The translations under genes were made by a program, and so were the position numbers. Shown here piece after piece: positions 48,896 to 60,202 of a stretch of DNA of 64,000 nucleotides. The notes below the pieces were generated by a model that did not search any database, was not told the origin of the DNA, and saw only the letters and a program-made list of their open reading frames with translations. Each line of letters starts with the position of its first letter. The first letter of the stretch is position 1. Source of the DNA: Hirsutella rhossiliensis (lineage: Eukaryota > Ascomycota > Sordariomycetes > Hypocreales > Ophiocordycipitaceae); NCBI RefSeq assembly GCF_020360975.1, contig NW_025408668.1:2232001-2296000 (forward strand). Direction: 5' to 3'.

Positions 48896-51355
48896 ATGGC
48901 CGCCGAGTCGTCACACCACCCATATGCTCGATCTCCCAACCCATCCACAAGGTCATACGACTCCTCGTCAGTCTCCTCCGCTACTTCGCCAAGGCCGCCC
49001 TCTCGGTACCTCGGAGGGCTGCTGGGCACAAGCTCGAGGCCCAACGCAGCGTCGAGCCCTCAGCCGATTGGCATGCCGTCCCTACCTCCAGTCAACCAGA
49101 GCTTCCCGCCGTACGCATCAATGTCGAGTTCAGCAATGGGTCGCGAGTCGCTCGCTTCGACGGATTCGGTCATGAGCGCTCAAGTGTCTGGCCATGGCCA
49201 CCTGCCCGGGACACCCGGCAGTCAGGGACAGAAGAGAGCGTACCGTCAGCGTCGCAAGGATCCCAGCTGCGATGCTTGCCGTGAGAGAAAGGTCAAGTGC
49301 GACGCAACAGAGACGACGAGCTGTTCCGAGTGCTCCAGTCGCAACGTCAAATGCCAGTTCACCAAGGAGACGAACCGCAGGATGTCGTCGATCAAACAAG
49401 TCCAAGATCTGGAGAAGCAGATTGAGCGCGTCAAGCGCGATAATGCGAACCTCCGCCGCATGCTCGGGGAGAGGGACGGGCCCGTCGACATGGAAATGGA
49501 GCCAGGAGACAGGCAGCTGTCCCAGCTGCCGTCGATCGGGTCTGAGCCCAAGCCGCGTCGGCGCCACGCACCGAATCCCGAGCTGGCTCGGGCGAGGGCC
49601 AACGTGCGCGGCTTCTCCAAGGGCATCTGGAAGCCGCCGGCACCGCATCGACATCCGGCCCCGGCCACGTTCGACTGTCCTACCCCTGAGCTGCCTCCCC
49701 ATGCCGTTGTTGATCGGTTGTTGCATTCGTACTGCAACTCTGCGCACACCATGTTCCCTATTCTGCACATGCCGACCTTTCAGGCCATGGTCGATGACTT
49801 GTACAGGTTGAATCCACAACGCGTCTCCTCGGCGTGGATGTCCTTGTTCTTCGCCGTCCTCGCCATGGGCAGTCTCTTTAGCCCCGAGCCTCCCACGACG
49901 GCCACCTTTTACCGCCCAGCCGACCTCCTCGAATCCGCGCGCAAGATGATGGACCCCTGGAACAACCAGCACACGCTCGACACCGCTCGGGCCCTGGTCC
50001 TCATAACCATCTGCCTCGGCGAGATGAACCTGAAATCAGCCGCTTGGAGCTGGCTCGGCAATGCGGTCCGGGTGGGCCAAGACCTGGGACTCTACGCAGA
50101 GTCCGGGTCGTGGCCAGTCGTCGAGGGGGAGATGCGACGCAGGACGTGGTGGACCATTTACATAGTGGATCGCACCATGGCGACCGAGATGGGCCGCCCC
50201 TGTCTGATTGACGATGCCGACTGCGACGTGTCTCTGCCGGCTGCGGTGGACGACCAGTATCTGCGTGAGGATGGCATGCGAGTCCCCAACGGCGCCGAGC
50301 CGCTGACGCACTCTCTGCTTGCCGTCATCCACGTGGTCCGATCGTACACGGCTCTGGTTAAGTCGATGGACGCCTCCGTTCTTTCGACTGCGCAGCTGTC
50401 GACCTTGGATGCCCATTTCAACAAGTGCCTGAGCACGTTTCCGCCCGCCTGCGACCCGTCCAGCACCGTCGCCCTGGCTTCGCATTTCCTCGCGCCCTTG
50501 GCCTACCTCTTCCACGCCCGCCTCCTGCTCCACCGACATAACCTTTCCCCCAGCTGCTCTCCGGATACGCGCCTTGCCGCCGTCGAGAACTGCATCCAGG
50601 TCGCTCTCGAAACGGCGTCGCTCGTCAACCGCACCAAGTCCCCGGCCGACGGGGCGACGGCGCTCCTGACGGCCCACGTGTTCCGGTCCACGCTCTTCTT
50701 GCTCCTGACGGGCTATCTCGACCACGCCATCACCTGCATCCGGGCGCTCGCGGCCATAGACGCCCGGCGGGATGTTACGCTGTCTTGTGGGCGCTATCTG
50801 GCCTTTTTCGTGTCCACGTTAGTGACCAAGCGCGCCGAACACACAAACTATCTGTCGCGCCGGGCCTCGGTCGACCCCGCGGCCCTCCTCGTGTCGCTGG
50901 CCAGGGACGAGGAGCTTCTGGCGTACGTGTCAGCCGACCAGCAAGCCTCGCCGCACTTGTCGTGGGTCTGGGCCGGGCCCGAGCTCGAGTCGCCGCGGCT
51001 CAAGACGGGGCCCGTCGTCGGCGCCGGTGCCGGCGCGGGCGAGAACGGCCTTTTCAGCTCCGAGATGAGGACGGGTCTGACCGAGGACGAGCGCAGGGAG
51101 TGGGGCGGATGGGGCCGGCTCGAGTCGGCGGTGCGGAGCCTCGCCTCGCCGTCAGCCGCCTGGTCGACCCCGCTGCCGCCCCCGCCTCAGCACCCGCCGG
51201 CCGTCAAGAGCGAGTCCCCCGTCTCGACAGTCGAGGTCCAGAGGTTCTCGGACACGCCGAGGTACGCAGTCGAACACAGGGTCGTGCCGAGCCCGACGGC
51301 CACTCCGACGGTCAAGAGGGGCGCCGACCGCATCAGCATCGCCAACATTATATGA
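48896..51355 (+). CDS. Zn2Cys6 transcription factor with fungal_trans domain, 819 aa
   Basis: Uninterrupted frame. After a Ser/Pro-rich leader (1-110) and a basic patch (KRAYRQRRK) comes a binuclear zinc cluster with Cys at 125, 128, 135, 143, 146 and 153 (CX2CX6CX7CX2CX6C). A short leucine/charged coiled coil follows (about 165-190, VQDLEKQIERVKRDNANLRR) and would mediate dimerisation. Residues about 265-520 form the fungal_trans middle region, with the familiar RRRTWWTIYIVDRTMATEMG (414-433) and GRPCLIDDADCDVSLP. The C-terminus (about 655-800) is Gly/Ala/Pro-rich and probably an activation region. It is a nuclear DNA-binding regulator of unknown target genes. The nearest right neighbour is convergent (SPO22-like). 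The ATG is favoured by a good context (CTAGCCATGG). Confidence 0.9.
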   Translation: MAAESSHHPYARSPNPSTRSYDSSSVSSATSPRPPSRYLGGLLGTSSRPNAASSPQPIGMPSLPPVNQSFPPYASMSSSAMGRESLASTDSVMSAQVSGHGHLPGTPGSQGQKRAYRQRRKDPSCDACRERKVKCDATETTSCSECSSRNVKCQFTKETNRRMSSIKQVQDLEKQIERVKRDNANLRRMLGERDGPVDMEMEPGDRQLSQLPSIGSEPKPRRRHAPNPELARARANVRGFSKGIWKPPAPHRHPAPATFDCPTPELPPHAVVDRLLHSYCNSAHTMFPILHMPTFQAMVDDLYRLNPQRVSSAWMSLFFAVLAMGSLFSPEPPTTATFYRPADLLESARKMMDPWNNQHTLDTARALVLITICLGEMNLKSAAWSWLGNAVRVGQDLGLYAESGSWPVVEGEMRRRTWWTIYIVDRTMATEMGRPCLIDDADCDVSLPAAVDDQYLREDGMRVPNGAEPLTHSLLAVIHVVRSYTALVKSMDASVLSTAQLSTLDAHFNKCLSTFPPACDPSSTVALASHFLAPLAYLFHARLLLHRHNLSPSCSPDTRLAAVENCIQVALETASLVNRTKSPADGATALLTAHVFRSTLFLLLTGYLDHAITCIRALAAIDARRDVTLSCGRYLAFFVSTLVTKRAEHTNYLSRRASVDPAALLVSLARDEELLAYVSADQQASPHLSWVWAGPELESPRLKTGPVVGAGAGAGENGLFSSEMRTGLTEDERREWGGWGRLESAVRSLASPSAAWSTPLPPPPQHPPAVKSESPVSTVEVQRFSDTPRYAVEHRVVPSPTATPTVKRGADRISIANII

Positions 51356-51967
51356 GGCGCAGCAAGCGTCGTGCGTAACAGCCGTGTCTGCTGGGCCCCC
51401 TTGTTCCTTTTTTGTCACGCATTCACATGGACCTCGCTCCCCCCCCGGCTATTTTTGCCGGTTGGTCCCCCAGCATCTTTGGGAGGGGTTCCTGGATACT
51501 TAACATGGTGCATTTGGATCGCACGTGGGTCTTGGTTTGGGCGTCTCTTCTTTTGCTGCTTCAGGACAGGGGCAAGGCAGAGCTTGGAGATACCACGGCG
51601 CCGGGGGCATGCCTTTGTTCCTTATATATATATACCTTCACTATTGCAGTCGGCGGGTACACAATTCGCCTTTTACTACGCTTTATCACCACACTGGGCG
51701 TGGTGAGCAACAATCGACGTCCAGGACTTTGCACCTGACGAGTCAAGTTCGGCTCTGCGGATTCCCGAATTGTGTGCTGCTCAAAATCCGTCGCCGTACC
51801 TCTGATGTGTAATTCCGATGTCACATCGTACACGTAGCAGCAACCATGGTCCCCCCTTTCCCCCTCCCCCCTCCCCCCCTTTTCACTTCTATTTCGTCAA
51901 CTTGTCAGTTGATTCTCGGCATCAAGTCGCAACGCCAACCCCCCCTCTCTCCCCCTTGGCCCCACCA
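51356..51967. terminator. Convergent 3' intergenic region
   Basis: About 0.6 kb between the ends of the plus-strand regulator and the minus-strand SPO22-like gene. It should hold both polyadenylation regions. TATATATATA at about 51,623-51,635 and poly-C runs at about 51,855-51,882 are the only distinctive features. Confidence 0.4.
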
Positions 51968-54900
51968 TCACCCCGTCCGACCTGCAGCAGAACCCTGCTC
52001 GAACCGCAGCCTGGCAAACCTGTCACGCAGCAGGACCGCCAGCGAGCCGCCGTCGTCGGCGTACTCGGCGAGGGCCATGGCCTTGAGGGCCCACCGGTGG
52101 CAGGGCTGCTCCTCGGCGCGGGCGTAAAAGTCGACGGCGTGGTTAAAGGCCGTGGCGACGAGCCACTCGAGCTCCGCGCCCGGAAAGGGCCTGCCGACCT
52201 GTGAGGTTTCGGGAAGGGGGGTCTCAGCGAGGGCCGACTTCGCGGGTTTCTCCTCTGGCGGATTCGCACTGGAATATCCCAGTAGTGGTGGGGGAGGATA
52301 CAAGTAGGAGAGGAAGAGAGAGGCCTCGGTGAAGAGGGGGCGGGTGGCGAGGACTACTTCGTCGCTCGCAGGCAAGCACAGAGAATGACACCTACCTGGT
52401 GGCCCTCACGGGCAATCTGCAGCGCTTGGTCGATAAGCTGGAGGGCGAGCGCGTCGTCGAGGGGCAGCATGGCCTGCACCATGCAGCGAATGTACTTGGC
52501 CAGCTTCTCCCCGTCAAAGTCCTGTAGCTCATAAATCTCGTTGATGATGAGCCGCATGGTCGCGTACATGACTTGAAAATATCGGATCCTTCTCGTCAGC
52601 ATCACACGCTCTGCAGACCTGGCACGGGGGGGTTCGGCGGGGTTCGGCGGACCTTTTCCAGGGGCGCGGCTCCTCAAAAGGCAATCCCCCATGGCCTTGT
52701 ACATGGCTTCATCCTTGCACGGCTTCGCCTTGCGGACAATATGGCTCAAGTCGTCCCATCCTTTGAGGCAAACGGCGCTCTCAAAGTCAAAGACAGAGAG
52801 CGTTGCCATTTTACCCGCCACGTCCTTGGCAACCGCCTCGTCGCTCGTGCCAACGCCAGCCTGCATCAGATCGTCAAACGCCGTAATATGGTGTCTGGCC
52901 TCGAGGTACCGCTGCAGTTGCTCATCCATCCTGTCTTCGGCCCGCGCGAGTGAGATCAACGCCGCGCCGATGACAAAGTGGCAGCGCATGCCCATGAGCC
53001 CCAGTTCCGCCGCGTCCGCCTGCGGAATGTCCTTGGGATAGCAGTCAATGAAAGACAGACATGCGCTGAAGACGCGGATAGTGTGAGGCAGCGGCCAGGT
53101 GTGGCAGTTCGTTGCACCAACATTGTAGGCATTCTTTCGAAACCAGTGTAGTTCTGGGACCGTAAACACCCTGTGGCCTTGATCGTCCTTTGGATGCTGT
53201 TTGGCATGCTCGGCCGCTGTTGACGTCAGCCTACGCACGGGGGAGATGGGATAAACCACACGCGGCACACCTTTGCTGAAAACCTCACAAATGTCTTCCG
53301 TAAAGTCAGGCTTCTCGGTCAGGGCCTCTCGGGCGTCTTCTTCTTCCTCAGTCATGTGCATCAGACGTATCGTGCATCGCAGGATAGCAGGAAGACTGTC
53401 TGACACGAGGCCTCCGACGGCCCAGCTATCGGCCACTGCTTTGAGTGCCGCCAGGGTGCAAAGTTTGTCGCCAAACTGCTGCGCTTCTCGCACGCAAGCG
53501 TACAGTATGTCTCGACCTCGAGCCGTGTCCGAAACCTTACTGAGGTGCGCGATGCTCTGGCACCCCAGCTCATGGTCCCAACTCAGGAGAGAGACCTTGA
53601 ACATGAGATAGCCCGTCAGTGCGTCCTCTTGAGGGCCCTTGGGCATACTGTGATAGGCATCCTTGGCCCTCTCCGCGTCGTTGAGCCTGAGAGCGCAGAG
53701 AATCCGCTTTCTCCCAATCTTTCCCGCGTTGGCTTCGCCGCCGCTGGCGAACAGTTGGTGAAGCGCAAGCTCGCACCACGCATCCGCAGTCGCAAACTGT
53801 TGGGTGCCGAATAGGGCCTCTGCCTTCTTCCATACGAGCTACCTCTTGGGGTCAGTCTTGGCTTCAACGGCCACCTATCTACTTACCGAGTGAACGGCTC
53901 CAGCCGCATCCGGTTTCAACGGCCCCGAAAGACCGTCATGCGCATTTTCCATCAAGCCATGCAGGGTCTTCAACGATGCCTCTTCGTCTGTTTGCGTCGT
54001 CGCCATCCAGATCCGTTTCACCACGACTTCGTTGATCCATGTCACGTTGGCAGACGGCAGCACATGGAGCTTCGTGAATTCATCGAGCAACCCGCACGCC
54101 AGACGCTCGCTCCTGTCTTTGAGCTCCTTTATCTGGTGCAACAGGAAGCGAAACGTTTCGTCGGAGTGGTCAAAGCAGCGAATCATGCGGCGCAAGATGC
54201 TCGTGCAAGCCTCCGCGTCAAAAACTTCGCCCGGTGACTTCTGGAGTATCTCCAGCCGCCAGTGCAGCACCACAGGCTTGTCGCCGATTTCCGACTCGAC
54301 GTAGGCGACGAGGTTGCTCGCTTCTTGGAGGCTCTCTGTAGATCCCAGTGCAAGCAAGCTCTGGACACGTCCGTGGCAGATTGCCAGGCGGAGCTCCAGC
54401 CCGTACGCGGAAAGTTGCTCCAAGCTTTGGCCGTTGATGAGATCATGTGCCCTCTTCAACCATTGCAGAGCCAAGGTATGGTTTCCCTTGGAGGACGAGT
54501 CGGCGCCAATGTGCTGCAAGGTGTCTGCCATGGCTTCGGCCGATGACACCGGGAGGCTCTTGCGAAGCGCGTGCGTCTTGCCGTACATGTGCTCGGCGAC
54601 ATCGAGGCGGTCTTCTTTCCACGACTCGTCCTCTCCCTCAGCAGCAGAACGCCTCATCATGTGTCTCGAGTAAGGAGACTCACCAGCGCCACACGCAAAG
54701 TCAGATAGTCGGCCTGGAGACGTTGCCTGGCCCCCGAGAGATCCAGGGGGCCATCTGCGCCGACCAGCGGCTTCAGTCGCTCCACATAGTCGGCGGCCTT
54801 TTGCAGCGCCAGCTTGGCGAAGCGCAACTCGGATTCGCCCAAGCATATTCTCGCCAGCGTCAGGGCCAGGTTCAGGAGATAGACGACGTCGGCCTCTTCA

Positions 54901-55335
54901 TGTCTGCGGTGCCCCCTTGCCAGTCGGCCCAGCGCGAGCATGTGATAGGCAAAGACCCTCGCCGACACCAGCAGCCTGGCCCTGTCTCGCGGCGGCGCTG
55001 CGTCATTGGTCTTGTCTCTCTTGACCCGGATGCACAGGTTCCATAGGCCCCTTCCCTGTCTTTCGAGGTCCTTGGCCATGCCGCCCGGGGGGATCTGCTG
55101 CTGTGACAGGTTCTCTATCGCCTGGAGATGCTGGCTCAGATCTGCGATCAGCACGTCGACTGCGCCGCCGTCTCTTGACGCGGGAAGTTCTGCCTCGAGA
55201 TGGACCGCGAAGCCTAGGAGATTGAAGGCTTCGTGAGCGACGGCAGGGTTGTGCAGGTGAGTCGCCGAGCTTACCGATGATGGAGCGAATCGCCTTTTCT
55301 CGGCCAACAACGACGATGGGGTCAGCAGAAGCCAT
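51968..55335 (-). CDS. SPO22: SPO22/ZIP4-like meiosis protein
   Basis: This family of TPR-repeat proteins acts with the synapsis-initiation (ZMM) proteins in meiotic crossing-over. Proposed exons are 55335-55275, 55213-54684, 54636-53887, 53838-52396 and 52324-51968, about 1046 aa. The introns are 47-71 nt with GTAAGC, GTGAGT, GTAAGT and GTAGGT donors, and all joins keep phase. Family features include WKEDRLDVAEHMYGK at the start of exon 3, rows of TPR-like helices throughout, and the C-terminal block ELEWLVATAFNHAVDFY...CHRWALKAMALAEY. The acceptor of intron 1 could instead be 55229, the acceptor of intron 2 could be 6 or 12 nt later, and the start of exon 5 is the least certain boundary. 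A Pro-rich stretch (about 52,690-52,600) in exon 4 may hide another intron. Confidence 0.8.
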
Positions 55336-55747
55336 TATGAGTCGTCTTCTGCAAGTTGCATCAGGGATTGGACATGGTCAGGTAACGCTGACTGTCTGAC
55401 GTGAGGGCGGAACAAGTGAGATTCCGGCCGTCGCGAACATTCGAGCAGCTGCCAGCGGGAGTTCCTTCCCAGCATCACAAACTGGCCCTTTCAACTCAAT
55501 CGTCATCAAAATATGATATTGGCCTTTATCAATGTAAATGATTCATCTCAAGGACCGGCGATTGAGTGAGCCGTTGTAGTATCAAACGGCTACCATCAAC
55601 AGACCCTTTCACGACGACGCAATATTGCAGAGGGCTTGTGAGAGCCCTCCATGGAATTTATTCCAGGCATTACCCGTCCCAACGTCCTCCCATGCCCCGG
55701 CTCTCTCACCCGAGCCTCCTTTTCGTCCGCCCTCACACGCCTCGCGC
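55336..55747. promoter_or_regulatory. Promoter region of the SPO22-like gene and 3' end of the AcuM-like gene
   Basis: About 0.4 kb between two genes on the minus strand. It must hold the start region of the SPO22-like gene and the polyadenylation site of the AcuM-like gene. No specific site can be named with confidence. Confidence 0.4.
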
Positions 55748-58520
55748 TCAATCCTGCGGGGTATCATGCGGCAAAAAGTTGCCCACGATCAAGGCGGGCC
55801 TGCAACTCTCGCCGTCAGCCAGTGACTCCTCGTAAAGAGAGACCCTTTGTGTGCTCGGGGAGAATGAGGGTGAGGATGAGGATTCGCAGCCAGGGGGGCA
55901 GGCAACCCACAGCTTATGCTCGTCGCGCCGAATCGAAAAGGAAAAACAACACTTGACAATCGGGTGCTCCGACGCGTCGCTCGGGTTCTTGAGTGAGCAC
56001 GCCGTCAGCAGCGTCTCGTGCGCCGGGTCAAAGGCGATGGTGCCGAATTCTTCCCAGTAGCGCACCATGGACTCCTCCGTCAGGATCTGATGCAGTGCAA
56101 TCTTGCCCTGGTCTGCAGTTTAGCTCTCGTCCGCGACCCCAGCCACGCCCAGACAGCCATGTGTGTCGGGGGCAGGCAGGGAAACACTCACATCCCGCAG
56201 CTGATCCACCGGCACCTTGATCAATTCGGCCATTTCCTTGTTCCCCCTGAAAATCTCCCCCGTCCTCCGCCAACAGCACGCCGGCACCGCCATGCTGGCA
56301 AACACGCGGTCATAGTCCATCAGCTTCTTCTCGAACCACATCTCCACGTACAGCAGCTGCATGTCCGTCAGGCCCTGCGCCTTTTCGCGGAACTTGGGCC
56401 GGAAGTGGTTAATCGTCCGCAGAATCTTCTGCTTCGACGACGGCGCAATGTGCCCGTCGAGGTACTTGCCCAGCCGCGCGTAGCCGTTGATGTAGTTGAA
56501 GGGCTTGAGCAGCCCGGCCTCGGACTTGGCCCGGAGCACGCGTGCCATGCGCTCCTCGGCGTTGTCGTTGCCCGAGGGGTCGGCGGCCTGGAGGTAGTAC
56601 TCACGCGTCTTGTCCGACGGGGAGCGGGCTTTTTTGGGCTGCTCCTTGCCGTCGACGCTGGGTGGCGGTGGCAGCATCGATGAGAGCCCCTGCGAGTTGT
56701 TGAAGCCCGTCGTCGGGCCGAGAAATCTGCCCCCGAACCCGGGCGCCGGATCGGCCAGGCCCGTTCTGCTGAGCGCTGCGTTGTGGGGGCTTTCGTCCGG
56801 CGCCAGGCCGTTTGTGTCCAGGAACCCGCTGTGCAGAAAGTCGTCGAGCAAGTTGAACTCGTGAGACACGTGGGGGGCAACCATGTAGTTGGGGTTGTAG
56901 CTGCTCATGTCGTTGAAGTTTTGAGCCGTCAACCAGGCGTCCGAAAAGCCTGTCACTGTCGGATCGTCAGTCCCCGATCCCACGCCATCTTCGCTGAGCA
57001 GCTCCAAGTGGAGAGACATGCTGAAACAGAGGTAAAGGACAGGGGGAAGCAAGCCAGCAAATCCCCATCTCCCGCCAACGATGTAGGAAGAGAGGACAAG
57101 GGGCGCGGGGCTGGAAGGGGGGGGAAGGGGGGTCAGGAATGGCGGCCTGGGCCTCTCACACAACATCCACACGTACGTTGATTCGCGTTGGCGCTCGCAC
57201 TGTTGGCCAGGCCGTGTGCTTGCAGGCCCGTCGCCGCAGCCGGTTGCACAAGAGGCAGCGGAGCCCCCTGGCCCAAGACGGCGGCGGCCCCAAAGCCCCT
57301 CGACGAGTGCCGCCTCGAGCCATCCAGGGCAGGCGGGGGCCCCATGATGGTGCTGGCAATGGGGTTGCGTCCCACGTCTGGCAGTGCCTGCGGCGGCGGC
57401 GGCGCGTCCGATTCCTCGGCAGCTGCCGTGGCAGCGGCCTTGCCGTTCTTGAGCTTCTTTGTGTCGGCGTCGCGCGGCTCGTCGTGGCACAGGTGGCCGA
57501 TGTTGCGCTTGATACACCTCGTACATGGTCGCTCCTTTTGCCGTCGTGTCAGCTAGTCCTGTGTCTCCGATACGGGGCTCGAGAGGGGGGGGGCAGACGG
57601 GGAAGAGTGAGGAGGGTGAGGGGATAGGGGGGAGGGGGGTGGAAGTTGGGGATGGATGGGAGAAGGAGAGTGGACGGGGAGCAACGGCGTCACAGCTACT
57701 GCAGTCTGCAGATGCCACGACGTCCGCCGCCCTCCCTCCCATCCAGGGGGCCTCGAACACGTACAAGATCGCAAGTCATATGCTGTCAAGCGCACAAAGA
57801 CGGTGATCTGTCAGCCACGTGCACCCAAAGTCTGCTCCGGGGGCAAGCCGGTGGGAAGCAATCTTGCTCTGTCCCTGCGCCCACTGCCGCCCTACCTCCC
57901 ACCTGGCCCTCCCGTTTTCCGCGGCGCACGCTCTTTGCGCCTTTTACCGCCGTCGTGGGGCGCCATTGCGCCCTGGTTTTTCGGGTAGACTTACAGATCT
58001 CCTGCAGTAGACACAGGCTGGAGATATGGGGCAAGGCGAGCAAGCCAAGTACAAGGCAGGCAGCCGTAGAGGTTAGCGCACGATCTATGGCCAGGTGTGG
58101 GATGGATGCCGCAGCCGGTTGCCAGAGAGGCCAGGGGGTGGACGGGAGAGATGGTATGGAGGTGGAGAGCATAGGCCAGCTGCAGGCATCCGCTCCCCAG
58201 GTGCTCCAAGGCCTCCTGTCTCCAGTCTCTCTCACTCTCCCGGCAATGGAAGCAAGCATCCGGGGGCAGTGTAACAAGAAGAGAAGGGGAGCGGACGGCG
58301 TACCGTGGTTGACCTTGCGCCGCTTCCTTGGGCTCTTGCTCGACCTGGCCCGGGTCGCGTCGTCGCCGTCACCCCCACGGTCGCCCGTCGTCGTCTCTCC
58401 TCGTCGCTCTTGCTTTGCTCCAGCGGCGTCGTCGTCGCGCTCCTTGGCAGCCGGGGCCTTGTCGCCGTTTGCGCCGGCGTCCTTGGCCATGGCAGCGGCG
58501 TTGGCTTTCCCGTCACTCAT
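55748..58520 (-). CDS. acuM: AcuM/RDS2-like Zn2Cys6 regulator of gluconeogenesis, 565 aa
   Basis: Seven exons in phase: 58520-58304, 58017-57995, 57782-57765, 57534-57173, 57020-56192, 56107-55911 and 55799-55748. An acidic, low-complexity N-terminus ends in PRKRRKVNH. The zinc cluster (Cys74, 77, 84, 90, 93, 102; CX2CX6CX5CX2CX8C) is assembled from four exons, two of them only 23 and 18 nt: NH|ACVYCRRS|HMTCDL|ERPCTRCIKRN. After a variable middle come KPFNYINGYARL (about 379-390) and a C-terminal PAS-like region (about 420-545; MAVPACCWRRTGEIFRGNKE, SMVRYWEEFGTIAF, ALIVGNFLP). Family members AcuK and AcuM act together on gluconeogenic and iron-related genes in Aspergillus. The cluster sequence resembles the AcuM/RDS2 branch more than AcuK/ERT1. 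The donor of intron 4 (57172, GTGTGG) was chosen to keep phase and is the weakest site. Confidence 0.85.
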
Positions 58521-60202
58521 GCCGCGCGCTGTCCTCCCATTGGGTCTCTCCCGACGTTACGCAAGGCGGCGCGCAGCTGTCGCAGCTCATCTGCCCTCCC
58601 GGGCCGTTGGCGCCTCGGTTCGGGGCTGTTTTCTCTGGCTGCTCTCCCCCCTTCCCCCCCTCTTATCTCTCTCGCACACTCTCTCTCCGTCTCGTCTCTT
58701 GTTTCTTGTCCCTCCGTCTCGTGTTCCTTGTCGTGGTCCGTCACTACCGGTGGCCGCTTGACGTGCGCAATGAGCTCTACAACCGTCGGCGCAGTCACGG
58801 CAACATGATCGGCGCGCCCGGGCCGATGCGCTTTCTGCCGTGTGGATGTGCACGCGCGTCGTCGGAGGCAAAGCGCAGAGGGTCCGGCCTCGGCGGTCCA
58901 GGTGATGGTCCGTCCGCTTTGGTGGGCGGTCCGTTTGTCTTGCGCCGCGGTCCTGGCCCAGCTCGGGCGCTGTTTGGTCAGTATTCCGGACTCGTTGGCT
59001 TCGGGCAAGAGTCGACGACGGACGGTGGAGGAGAGTTGAGAGCGCAAAGACAGCTGAGGCTGCGGCTGAGGACACTGCGGCTAAAGAAGGCTGAAGCAGC
59101 GCAACAGTCGACAGCGGGCCAGAAGCGACAAGACGACGACGACGGTGACGGGTGATTTTTTTTTACATAACAATTATATGATGGAGGCATGGGAGGGAGA
59201 AGCAAGCTCGCTGTGGCTTTCGACCTCTCCTTTTGGCTTGTGCGGGCGTGCTCTCAGGTACCAACCGGTGGTACACCCACTGTACCTACCTGATTACCCT
59301 GCTCCTCAGTTAGGGAGCCGGGCGTGCCCAGGAGGGCATCCCTACCATCTCTTTTCCCTTTTCCTCGCCTTCTCTTCTCTGCTGGTTTTTCTTTCCTTTT
59401 CCTATTAACCCCGTCCGCTCGGCCACGCTCTCCCTCTTCTCTCCATCACCAGCATCGCAATGCGTCGTCTGGAGCCAAGCCGAGCATCAGTCTCCGTCGC
59501 CCGATTGTCGTGGGAGGCTGTGCCCGCCTGGAGTAGACCCAAGTGCCCTGTAATATAATTACGGCGTAGCATTAATACTTACCAGTAGTAGTAGCGTGCC
59601 TGGCCCCCGCCAATACGACCTTGCAGCTGGTTCAGCCACACTCCGCCGCTAATAAGATCAGGTACCCGAGGCATGCCTCGAAAGATTCCCTACCTACCCT
59701 GTAGCGTAGCATTCTCGTCCCCTCTCAACTCCTCCTCCTCCTCGCCCTCCTCCTTCTCGAGGCCCTTCGTTTTCCCATGTGAAAGCCATCGTCATCATCC
59801 CCAGCATTTGCACATGAAAGACTCCTGCAGCATTCAGACGCCGGAATGCTTCAGACTACTGTACAGCCACCCACCCTTTGGACCCGCCGCTCCCTGCAGG
59901 ATTCTACTCACGTCAGCAGCTTCGCCCGCCCTAGTCGCCAGCCGTGACGCATCTCACGAGACTTCGGGACATGTCGGCGTCGGGAGAATCCGCCGACTCG
60001 TTTCTCATACACTGATAGGCCAGGCCAATTCTCGTCCTAGCCACCAGTTCACCCCTCCCCCTAATAAAGGAAGAGAGAAGGAGAAACAGAGAAAGGAGAA
60101 GCCGAGGAAGACGGGACAAGCATTCGCCATTGCTGCTTCAAGCACATGTCAAGCCGCAGCCCCAACCCGAGCAAAAGACAGCATGCCTCGTACACGCCTG
60201 TC
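58521..60202. other. Intergenic region upstream of the AcuM-like gene
   Basis: About 1.7 kb between the xanthine dehydrogenase stop and the AcuM-like start, both on the minus strand. The part near 58,520-59,150 is CT/GA-rich and probably the AcuM-like promoter and leader. No independent gene could be supported. Pyrimidine runs (CTCCTCCTCCTC-like, about 59,730-59,760) are the only notable features. Confidence 0.5.
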
